A stretch of 64,000 bases of DNA from Aquatica leii (lineage: Eukaryota; Arthropoda; Insecta; Coleoptera; Lampyridae), in the NCBI GenBank assembly GCA_035610365.1, contig CM069432.1:175693027-175757026 (forward strand), in the 5' to 3' direction. This document shows positions 45,772 through 55,794 of the stretch, piece by piece. How positions within the stretch are numbered: the first letter of the stretch is position 1; every line of letters starts with the position of its first letter. The position numbers were made by a program, and so were the translations under genes. The notes under the pieces were generated by a model, which was not told the origin of the DNA, did no database searches, and saw only the letters and a list, made by a program, of their open reading frames with translations.

Positions 45772-45830
45772 TGCGACGTCTTGTGTTCTGGATGAACACT
45801 TCATCAGGCTCGCTCACACTGAGTCAAGTA
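45772..45830 (-). ncRNA. Hammerhead-like ribozyme relic
   Basis: The minus strand reads CCTGATGAAGTGTTC, loop, GAACAC, AAGACGTC. CUGAUGA (core) and a well-paired helix II (GUGUUC/GAACAC) are clear. The second core half is AAGA instead of GAAA, predicting loss of cleavage. Layout as at Penelope element ends; no RT frame remains nearby. Confidence 0.5.
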
Positions 45831-45849
45831 ATTTTTTTTCTAAAATGAT

Positions 45850-48800
45850 TGAGTTAAAATTATACATTTAAATTAAAAACGTGATCTGATTTCATACATC
45901 GTGCACTATTAAAACGTTCGTACGTTTATTACCTTAAGCAACGATATATTTCTTTAAGAAGTCTGTGTTAATAATACAAACTTTTTTTATACCGGATTTC
46001 TCTACCTACAATGCCTTGACAACTATGAGATTTTTACCTACTCTCAGAATCTAAATGGATTTGATCTATCAATGTAACGAACGTGTTTTTGTAAGAAAAA
46101 AATCACTATTATCGATTATGGTTCTGGAAATTTTCCAAACGTTATAACCTAGTTAAGTTATCCGAAACAGCATTGCTTTCTACAAAGTGAGATCATCAAC
46201 CTTGTGATAAGACACGCACGTAAGTGAAATCTAATTCTTTTCCTTGCAACAATGGTTTGCTTACAACCAACCTTGTTTTTATTAAATTAATATCTAAAAT
46301 GTACGCATTATTATAAATTACATATCAAAATCTAATTAACCATGTGGCTCAAAAAATTACTTAACCTTACAGCTTACAGTTTAAGAAATTTGAGTTAAAT
46401 CTTCTGTTTAAAAAGACTAAATTTACTTATTGCTAAATTCCCGGTAACTTCCTAGTTTAAGGTTTTGAAACTATTTATGCATTCTTCTTAAGATTTTATG
46501 TCAATTACTGTCTACTTATTTTTTGTGATTATTTGTTTGTTTGTAAATATAGGATAATAACTATTTGGATTGAATCAATGAATACCTATATGTGACTTTT
46601 TATTTCAGATAGGGCTTTTAGTGGTTTTAGTATTTAAATTTAAACTATCTGGAATCCCTGACATTTTGGAAGTTAATTGACTAAGTTTAGCAATAGCACA
46701 CAGCAAACAATCACCAATTCCAGATACCTATGATAAAAAACCACAAAAAAAACAAGCAGCGATAAAAATACGCCAGCTTCCTGCTTAGACGTATAACTGA
46801 GTTTCTGCAAATTTCAGCAAACTCAATTGGTTAAGAGTGCGGTTATTTAACTCCTTTTTTGAATTAACTATTTATAATTTTGGTATTTGTATTTATTTCA
46901 ATTACCATATTTTGTAAATTGCTACTTTTATGTAGATTTAAAATAATGGCGTTCTCTTTAATCACACTTCGCGCCCAAGTAAGGTTACACAAAAAATATA
47001 AAAACTATTATACAAACATGTACCATTACAATTTGCACAAACAGATTTACTTTAAAAACACAACAAACATAATACTTTAAAATAGCTCGATGTAATCACA
47101 ATTTGCGCATGTGTAACACACGCTATAAAAATTTAATTAGGGTAAGCTATTTGTTAAACTGATATCAAACTGTAGGTATTACACATTTTAATAATACAAT
47201 ATTGTACTAGCATTGACTAATCATATAAGACATTCAACCTTTAGTTGCGTTTTTATGCAAGAGATGGCGAACGTGTTTTGCTTGTCTAGATCATAACCGT
47301 CACGTCGTTGACAATTAGCACTGATTTCTTCATACTGTTGTAGACGTGTGTTAGCAAATAGCTGTTCGCGCGTATCTATCGTTCAAAGCGATAAGACACG
47401 TCCTGCCTCACAATCATTTGTAAACATAAACCTTTTACGAGTTACACTGCACATAAAACAAAACACACTTTTTCTTTCCGCTGTTAGCCAATAACTAAAA
47501 ATTATAAGACTGTTGATTTTTTTTATATATTTCTAACTATATAAATTAAAAATGAAAAATACCTTTTTATGTAAAATGTGAGAACCAAATTTCAAATTAA
47601 CATCATATTTAATCTAAAACTGAAAATGAAATAGTAAACTAAAAGCTAAAGACGTTAAAAGTTTTACTTTACTTTTAAATCGTTTGACATCTTGATACTA
47701 TATGGCGATTAGTTAAAATACTTAGGTGCTAACGCTTACTGATTTTTGGCATTTTTAATATGAAGGAATACATCCGCGAGAGCTGAGGCTCTTTGATACA
47801 GCCTATCTAAAATAAACATATTAAGCATTAAGCTTTAGATTGCATTAAAAGTTTACTAGTTTTAGGATATTTTTTTTTCTTTACAGGATTGCAAAAAACC
47901 TAATTTCGTAATTTTATATTTTATACGTTGGCAAAATTATTACGATACATACTAACAGCCAGGCAGTGCAAATCAGAAATAATATGAGTACAATGACTGT
48001 GAACTCTGTTCTTGCTTACTACCCTCCAAACTTTTTCACATATTGGAAAAAAACGACAGTGATTTAACGTCATTTAGTTACTGTGGTTATACTCGTAAAA
48101 CTTTGAAACCATTTTTTTGCTTTTTTTTAACCAGATTTATAGAATAATGAAACGACTAATTCTAATTTAATTTTAGTAAATATTTTAAAAATTAATAAGG
48201 TAGGTATTTAAATTAATAATTTACTACACAAAACCCGAACTCAATTGGTTAAGAAATACTCTCAAAAAATAAATTAGAAGTTTTACATTGTGCAAAATTA
48301 TGTTGAGAATTGTATTGCTTTAATTTCAAAAACAATTACCTGCATTTACAATCTCAAGTTATTTTTTATCTGTAAAGGCTATGATTGTGCACGTATTAAT
48401 TGTCATCATTCGGAGAAAGGTAGTGATAAGCGCTGACCTATATAAACTAACGCGTAAATACTAGACGACCTTGAGCGTAATATTAAGTCGAATGTCATTC
48501 ATTTTTTAATTATGCGCTACTACTAGAAATGCCCAGTATAATAGTATTTTGTACGCCACTGTAAGTACCGTTGCGACTTGTGTTGGCCTCTCGCCATCTA
48601 TCCCTGTTAGACCCCAACTAGTCCGGTTACAAGTCTTATATGATTAGTCAATGGTACTAGTAAGTCACTAACATTTAGAAAAAATACGGTAAGTTAAAAA
48701 AATAACCTAACAATAGAAAACTATAAAAGAAAATAGAAATTGTTAGTTTTGGTTAGCATTCGTACTTGAATTTTAGAGCTGTTCAAACATTTGCGGTCAA

Positions 48801-50840
48801 GATGATAAAATTTGAAATTTTGTTTTGTAATACTTTGGATCGATAGAGCATCTGTGTACGCTTAGAATTTCAAAGTTATCATACGTTGGTTAATATAGTT
48901 TAGAATCGTCCTTTTTTACGTAATCTGCAAATATGTACGTGTTTATTTACGGCAAAGGGAAATTGTACTCTTTTACACAATTACACGTAAATATGCATTA
49001 CTATGCTGAAAATTAATGTCAAAAAAACGGAATAACGTAAAATAATTTTTGACGCAGTATTATAAATTAATTAAAATTTAGTACAATGGTATTTAGTTTA
49101 TTTTTATTTTTTTAACTTAAAAAACGTGAGTTACAGGCATACTTTCCTAAATTGTTCTATGTTTTAAACGTTTTAAATTTTTATGCACTAATAAAAACTT
49201 AGTGTTAGCTATAATATTTTATCATAAATTTATTGTTAAATAGATAATATACAAACTCAAAAAAGTTCTAATTTTTTCGTACAGTTTTGATAAATGTAGT
49301 TGATAGAGAAAAGTTACTTGTAGAAAGTAATGTACTAAAAACCTAATTATTTATTAGCAATTGTATTTTTACGTAGTGATAAATGCATATTTGTAATATT
49401 AATTAGAGAACATGATGGTAATTTTATTCAGTGTCAATAAAGTTAAATACTGGGTATATGTATTTAATTTTGTTCTATGACAATGAAATATCTTCTACTC
49501 TTAAAACTATTAATTCACTTAAGTAATTTACGGTCTATAAGAAAATTGATATACCATACCGCACTTTGTGGTTTCCCTTTAAAATAGAGGATGTTGTATA
49601 TAAATTTATTGTAAAGCGCAAAGGGAAAATAAGCGTCCAATAAGCCTTGCGGTGTCGCTTTAAACGAACAGCACAGTTAAAAATAGAGAACTCGCTTGAA
49701 TATGCAGTGGGGAAATTTTATCAATAATATTTTATCTTCTCTTGCAATAAACTCAAAACAAGTTCTCTCCTCTACTTTACTTGCAAAAAATAACGATTTG
49801 ATCAGATTTATAGAACAGCTTTTCGTACACAATCTTTTTACACCAGAACTTAGTTTAAAACTTTTAAATGCTTAAAAATAAAACCTTTCAGAGCCACATA
49901 CTATTTTTTTCAAAATATTTTTCATTAAAAGTTGCAAGTTGTCAATTTCGCTTATTTTTAGTAGTGTATATATTTATGTGTTTTTTTTTTAAATAAACTA
50001 CTACAGTTTTATCTTTTCATATAAAACGCCAACTGCTTTCTAGGAATCAAGGATGTTTATAATCTGTTACAAGTTGGAACGTAAACGCGGAATCGTTTGG
50101 CATCACAAACAGATCTAGATAGAAAGTGGGATATATCAATAAAAGAACTTTTTTTCTGACAAATTCAAGACTATTTAAGGTACTATTGGAAAGAATCGGT
50201 TTTAAAATAAATTACCCGAGTTACAATGACAAAATAAATAGATTACACATTGTAAGAGATTTGCTTCGATTTTTTATACGAAATTTATGTGTACATCAGT
50301 GCATTTGTTATAAACGAAACACTGTTCTCACGTCGTGACATATATGCTAGGCAACATTGCTTGGATTGGTATGAAGTAAAACCAAAATTACTGAATGATG
50401 AATTTGATTTGTACCTCTAAATTAATAATAAATGAATAATTAAAAACGGTTTCAGATATTTAATTTATTATATATAGAAGATCCAAAAAGTTGAAGCATT
50501 TTCCTTGTGGATTATGACAGCGTAGCCAAAAAAAAAACAATTGAACAGCGGATTTAGCAATATTCAATAAAAACATATTTTTTAATAGAACAAAGTTTTG
50601 AATAACAATTGTCTTATGCACTACTACTTTAAATTTAATAGTAAACAAAAAAGAAGCGTTCAAAGTTTTTATATTCTACAGTAATAAATTTAAATTTCAA
50701 ATTTGAAATTGTAACAAAATAGGCATCTGCTAAAACCAAAAACACAATTTAGCTTGAATTTATGTGTATGTGTGAATATAGCGTATAATTGTTTTGTTTT
50801 GAAGTTTTAAAACATCACGGTATCGCTACTTATACACTTC
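45850..50840. other. AT-rich gene-poor DNA
   Basis: About 5 kb with no frame over 70 codons that shows a domain, and no RNA gene or terminal repeats that I can recognise. Short openings at 46880-47080 and 50126-50338 look incidental. Confidence 0.45.
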
Positions 50841-50849
50841 GTCTTTTAT

Positions 50850-50980
50850 AAAAGTCCACAAGAAAAAATCCAGTTGCGTTAAGCACGGGGAACGTGCAGA
50901 CCAACGTATCGGTGGTTTGTGACTAACATATTATGAGCAGGAGCTTCATCTTGCTAAAAATAATAGTTTAAAAAAATTAA
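50850..50980 (-). pseudogene. Mariner-type transposase scrap
   Basis: The minus strand gives 'QDEAPAHNMLVTNHRYVG' then 'LNATGFFLVDFYKR', recalling the QDGAPxH and SPDLxPxDFFLW blocks of Tc1/mariner-type transposases at the right spacing. About 130 bp survive; no TIRs seen. Confidence 0.55.
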
Positions 50981-51283
50981 AAAAACACGCTTTTATAGCT
51001 AACCGAACTAAAAACTAGATAATAATTATTAATTGCAAAGAGTTTATAATACAGTGGTAGAAGGTTGAACAACCAATCATAATTTGTCACCTCAAAAGAA
51101 AATGATAATAAAATTTAAGTTATTAACAGAATAATTCAATTCATAGTTAAAAGCGTATATAAAATGTTATAATCATTCTATTGGCAACTATCTATGAGAG
51201 GAGAGTTATGAAAATGTAGTAAAATGCATACATTAGAATATCTTCCGGGTTTGGACCGTGTCATATTTGCAACCGAAGCTGCC

Positions 51284-51320
51284 AACGTTTCGCCCACTTT
51301 CGTAAGGGGCTTCATCAGGG
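51284..51320 (-). ncRNA. Penelope hammerhead-ribozyme core
   Basis: The minus strand has CUGAUGA (51318-51312), helix II GCCCC ... UGGGC with a 9-nt loop, and GAAAC (51291-51287), followed by GUUGGC. Core and helix II are as expected for Penelope pseudo-LTR hammerheads. The helix I partner is not evident because the sequence changes into the inverted ORF fragment here; the junction may have removed it. Confidence 0.65.
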
Positions 51321-51542
51321 CGTGAGATAAATCGCAAAACTCAAACAAGCAATCGAAATCTAACTAAGAACTTCTCAAAAGTTAGGTTATCCACTTGTGA
51401 AACAAGCCATAACCTAAACTCCGAAAAGGTAAGAAAGAAAACGATAACCTGAAAAAGCAAACGAAAATCTAACAAAGAACCACTACCGAGTTAGGTAATC
51501 AACTTGTGAACCAAGCCAGATTCTAAACTCCGTAGAAGTAAC

Positions 51543-53954
51543 TTAAGAAGAAATAGTCTCCGTATTTAAAGGAAAAGGATCGTCACGGATGGTTGAGCTC
51601 GACCCTGATTGGGTTACGGTTGCTAGGGGGCGTGTTTTTGATAAATGACTAATAACCGGGAACCAAAGAGGGGATAGTTCGAAACCATGATCGCGATTGA
51701 AGTTATTGGGGTGTTTGACGATTTCTATGCTTTCTCGGAATTTCCTGTTGAAAAAGAATGGGGATTTGGCAATCAACGTAACATTATCAAAATCTATCTT
51801 GTGACCAGTAGTAAAATGATGTTCAGCGACCGCAGACTTGGAAGTGTACCTTTTCCTTATACAACGATCATGTTCTGAAATGCGAGTAATGACGGAACGA
51901 CCGGTTTTACCAATGTAGACTAAACCACAAGAACAGGGAATTTGGTATACACCTTGAGATGAAAGTGTAGGAAATTTGTCTTTAGGAGAAGGAAGAATCT
52001 GAGAGATTTTGCCTGTCGAGTTGAATATGGGTTTAATACCATTCTTACGAAGGAGTTTCCCTATTTGCTCTGTAACCTTGTGAATGTAGGGTAAAAAGGC
52101 CAATTTCGGGTTGGATTCGGGAGTAGAAATGTCCTTAGGTAATCGAGTACGTGGATGTAAACGACGATTAATAACTCTATGAATATCTCGCTTTACATAA
52201 CCATTGTTCACTAAGGTTCTAGTAAGATGACGGAGTTCTGAGTCTAGATTCTCAGGTTGACAAATAGAAAAGGCACGATGGACCAAAGATTCAATAACAG
52301 AACGTTTCTGTGCAGGATGATGATGATGACGATTAATAACTCTATGAATATCTCGCTTTACATAACCATTGTTCACTAAGGTTCTAGTAAGATGACGGAG
52401 TTCTGAGTCTAGATTCTCAGGTTGACAAATAGAAAAGGCACGATGGACCAAAGATTCAATAACAGAACGTTTCTGTGCAGGATGATGATGAGACGAAGCA
52501 TGAAGGTATCTGTCCGTATGGGTGGGTTTGCGATAAACAGAATGCCCCAGACGTCCGTCGGGCTTACGAGTCACAAGAACGTCAAGAAATGGAAGAGAAC
52601 CATTACTTTCGATTTCCATAGTAAATTTGATATCTAAGTGTTGATTGTTAAGATGATCAAGAAACTTAGACAATTCAAGATGACCATGAGACCAAACAAT
52701 AAACGTGTCGTCAACATATCTAAACCACACCTTAGGTTTTAATATTGATGATTCCAAAGCAACCGTTTCAAAGGATTCCATAAAAATGTTAGCTACAACA
52801 GGTGATAGAGGAGAACCCATAGCAGCACCAGAAACTTGTTCGTAAAACTTGTTATCAAATTAGAAGTAAGTAGAGGTTAGACACTTTTCAATAAGAGGAA
52901 CCAAACTCAAGTCCTTGCCATGTTGAGACAGAATTTGTTTGATGATAACAAGCGAATCCTTAATAGGAACTTTAGTAAAAAGCGAAATAACATCAAAGCT
53001 CACGAGAAGATCTTGGGGTTCAAGTTTTATAGTTTCTAGACGTTGAATAAAATGCTGGGACTTGAGGATGTGAGAAGAGGTTTTACCTGTAAACTCGGAA
53101 AGAATGTTGGACAAGAACTTGGCTAGCTTGTAGGTAGGAGATTGGATAGTACTAACGATACGTCGAAAAGGAATACCTTGTTTGTGAATTTTGGGAAGTC
53201 CGTATAGACGAGGTGGTTTAGAATCTGATGGGGTAAGTCGACGTTTAGTTTCAGGAGGTAGATTGGAAGATTTGATGATTTGGCTAACCTCGCGTTCAAT
53301 CCTCAAAGTGGGGTTATGGGTTAGAAGAGCGTAAGTTTCCTCAGACAAAATAGAATTGATTTTCGTAACATAGTCCATTTGGTTCAAAACTACAGTGGCG
53401 TTGCCTTTGTCGGCTGGAAGAACAATAATATCAGGGTTCTTACGAAGACTTTTTAGAGCTGACTCTTCCGACTTAGAAATGTTGGATTTAGGAATTTTAG
53501 ATGATTCAAGGATTTTACCATTGTTAATACGAATGGGATCTGAGATGTGACGAGGAAGATGTCTTATAGAAGACTCAACAGCACATAGAATATCTTCTTT
53601 AGGAATACGTTTGGGAGCAACCGCAAAATTCAAACCCTTAGAGAGTACCGATTCCTGTTCTGACGTGAGAACCAAACTAGATAAATTGACAACCGTAGTA
53701 GTAGATGAAACTTTACGATTCTTGGATTCCAATAATTGAAACTTTTTGAGATGACCTTCAGTGGTTAGTCGTAGAGTGGTATCAGACTGCTGGTAAGTAA
53801 TGTTGTCGAAGAGTTTCCAATCATCCGGGGATAGAGTGTTGGCCAACTCAAGATGAAGATAAAAGAGTTGTTTTGAAATGGTGTCTAACTCTCGCCTAGT
53901 CTGCTTAAGGCAGCTTCGGTTGCAAATATGACACGGTCCAAACCCGGAAGACAT
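51543..53954 (-). pseudogene. Penelope-like RT plus GIY-YIG endonuclease, copy 1
   Basis: ATG at 53954 ('MSSGFGPCHICNRSC'). RT motifs in order: 'LPADKGNATVVL', 'PRLYGLPKIHK', 'FRRIVSTIQSPTYKLAKFL', motif A 'SFDVISLFTKVP', then a TAA stop after 'CLTSTYF' (about 52862-52860). After the stop come motif B 'AAMGSPLSPVVANIFME' and motif C 'FRYVDDTFIVW'. The C-terminal GIY-YIG nuclease has 'GVYQIPC...GLVYIGKTGRS' (about 51895-51955). Codons 52492-52163 hold a perfect tandem duplication of 55 residues. Without readthrough the protein stops between RT motifs A and B, so it is non-functional. Copy 2 has the same stop. Confidence 0.9.
52163..52492. repeat. 165-bp tandem duplication inside Penelope copy 1
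   Basis: 52163-52327 is repeated immediately at 52328-52492, in frame (55 codons). The join lies in a GATGATGATGATGA run, suggesting slippage or microhomology. Copy 2 has one unit only. Confidence 0.93.
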
Positions 53955-54030
53955 TCTAATGTTAGTATAGATTCCGGCCGTGGAAGCCTTCGCTATTATA
54001 TCAACAATCTCTACGGGGAGAATATTTCTG

Positions 54031-54279
54031 TTACACCTGTTAATTCAAAATAAACTACCTGGCGCCTATATCTCTGGGTATGTTCTAAATCTCTTAAGCA
54101 TCAAAGTGCATTTAATTTTATTATTATATAAGCTATCTCGAAATTCGGCTGCATTTTTCTTTCTAACCTACTTCCCCTCTCCTGAGCTAGGGCAATATTT
54201 TTGTGACTATTCATTCCAATTGGAATTTTTCTACCTCCATTATTACTACCCCACTGCAGCTGGTAGGGGTTGGTAATAA
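54031..54279 (+). repeat. Gypsy-B 5' LTR remnant (last 249 bp)
   Basis: Matches 61240-61488 except at two visible positions (TGTGACT/TGTGAAT and CTACCTCC/CTACATCC). U3 and the promoter part are missing. The sequence just downstream (TAGCGACCAACGTG, 54281-54294) is where a primer site should lie, but it does not start with a clean TGG. Confidence 0.88.
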
Positions 54280-54384
54280 GTAGCGACCAACGTGTGAGGC
54301 CTCGAGATAGCTTACTATTCTTTTTCTTCTTATCTGCGTTCTTTGACTTTTACTGGTGATTGCTAGCTTTTTTTGCTTTCGAAA

Positions 54385-55794
54385 ATGTCTTTGTGGAAAT
54401 GGGATATAAACCGTTTACACAAACCTGAGCTAGAATATGAACTTATTTCTAGGGGAGTTGAGATAGGGGAAAGGGTTGATTCTCTTAGGAGAATGGTTCG
54501 AAATGTCATTCAGGCGGAACTAAACAAATCCTTTACTCAACTGAAGCATAAATTGCCATTTGAAGACGACAAGATGGCGTTGGATCAATCTCTCGCTGAA
54601 TTAAACACACTCAGCAAGGCGTTTGATGGAAATCTTTCTTTTTCTTCTCTTCCTAGATTATTTACTTTGTGGCTACACACGCAACGACGTTGTGAATTAC
54701 TTAATGCTGAGTCTGAAGAACAACTTCACGACCGCAATCAACTTCTTATTGCTTTACATACTATAAAAGTGACTGTCGAAGAGCAGATTACTAACTTTAA
54801 GCGTACTATTCGTTCTCGTACTTCTATTGCTAGCCCTCAAGCGAATTCTACTAACATTCCTTTAACAGATGAGCCTGAACTTTTATCTTCTGGATCAGAC
54901 ACTGAACCAGAACATGTTTCTCGGATGGATTCTTATCCTTTCGCTATTTCTAAATTAGGATTAACTTTCTCTGGCGATTCGTCTTCTTCTCTCTTGGACT
55001 TTCTAATTCGTGTGGAAGAATTGCGAGTGACAAGGAATATGTCTTATCGACAATTGTTTTTGGGTACTGCGGAATTGTTAAGGGGACCGGCTCTTTTACT
55101 TTTTAGAAGTAAACAATCAACTTTATCTTCGTGGAAAGAGGTGGTAGCTATGCTAAAAGCAGACTTCTTACCGGTGGAGTATGACGAAAGACTGATGAAT
55201 GAAATTCGTTCTCGTACTATGGGATCTTCTGAAACTCTGGCCTTATATGTTGCTACCATGCAGAGTCTTTTTAGCCGACTCTCCAAGTTAATATCCGAAG
55301 AAGAACAGTTGACTATTATTCTTCGCAATCTCGCTCCGTTCTATCAAACTTCGCTAGCGTTAGTAGACGTTTCTTCCATCACTCAGTTACTGGCTCTCGG
55401 AAAACGATTAGAGCTGAACAAATATCGGGTGGATACGTTTAAACCGCCACCGTCGCGTAAGTCTTCTTGTTTATTGGAACCAACTTTAGCCTACGTCAGT
55501 GAACAATCTGACTCGTCAACATCAACACGTACTGTTAAATTTTCTGAAGTTAAAACAACTTTACCTAAGATTTCTACACGTTCTACTACTCCTACTGTGA
55601 CTCAACCTCGTGCAGGTCCTACTCCTGTTGTTTCTTCGCCTTCGGAAAAGGTTGTTACTTGTTGGAATTGTCATCAGCAAGGACATGTCTCGCCTTCTTG
55701 TTCTAAACCGCAGACTTTACACTGCTATGACTGTGGGAAACCAGACACTGTCAAATCTAGGTGTCCGAGGTGTTCTCACCATTCAAAAAACTAG
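54385..55794 (+). CDS. Gypsy-B Gag, 469 residues
   Basis: Structural protein of the particle. The start is the ATG at 54385 (MSLWKWDINRLHKPELE), the first Met of the frame. A helical N-terminal region, then a capsid-like region from about residue 190 ('LTFSGDSSSSLLDFLIRVEEL', 21 residues with one dropped here; 'LFRSKQSTLSSWKEV'). The nucleocapsid near the end has one canonical knuckle 'CWNCHQQGHVSPSC' (CX2CX4HX4C) and a second cysteine cluster 'CYDCGKPDTVKSRCPRC' lacking the His. The last sense codons AAA-AAC before TAG 55792 lie in a -1 slip site that passes ribosomes into pol. No internal stop. Confidence 0.92.
   Translation: MSLWKWDINRLHKPELEYELISRGVEIGERVDSLRRMVRNVIQAELNKSFTQLKHKLPFEDDKMALDQSLAELNTLSKAFDGNLSFSSLPRLFTLWLHTQRRCELLNAESEEQLHDRNQLLIALHTIKVTVEEQITNFKRTIRSRTSIASPQANSTNIPLTDEPELLSSGSDTEPEHVSRMDSYPFAISKLGLTFSGDSSSSLLDFLIRVEELRVTRNMSYRQLFLGTAELLRGPALLLFRSKQSTLSSWKEVVAMLKADFLPVEYDERLMNEIRSRTMGSSETLALYVATMQSLFSRLSKLISEEEQLTIILRNLAPFYQTSLALVDVSSITQLLALGKRLELNKYRVDTFKPPPSRKSSCLLEPTLAYVSEQSDSSTSTRTVKFSEVKTTLPKISTRSTTPTVTQPRAGPTPVVSSPSEKVVTCWNCHQQGHVSPSCSKPQTLHCYDCGKPDTVKSRCPRCSHHSKN

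Larger units (their letters stand above)
51231..54030 (-). mobile_element. Penelope-like element copy 1 (GIY-YIG type)
   Basis: Minus-strand copy running from 54030 (where it abuts the Gypsy-B LTR) to a hammerhead-like motif at 51284-51318. Past it (51231-51283) lie 53 bp matching the start of the element's own ORF (61621-61673, one mismatch) in inverted orientation. Self-inverted ends are common in Penelope elements. The body is nearly identical to copy 2 (61489-64000), which points the other way. It carries a 165-bp in-frame duplication and a 12-bp deletion relative to copy 2. Confidence 0.92.

Noticed and set aside
46815..46860. tRNA-like string 'ctcaattggttaagagtgcggtt'
   Set aside because: It resembles a D-arm, but no T-loop GTTCGA or acceptor-stem partner lies at the right distance.
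48500..48660. Less AT-rich patch near 48.5-48.65 kb as a possible RNA gene
   Set aside because: No stem pattern of a tRNA, snRNA or 5S RNA could be drawn by eye.
54373..54384. Upstream TTG start for Gypsy-B gag
   Set aside because: A good ATG occurs four codons later at 54385; a TTG start is not expected in an animal element.
55761..55763. GTG as an independent start for Gypsy-B pol
   Set aside because: Not ATG, and the in-phase slippery heptamer explains pol expression.
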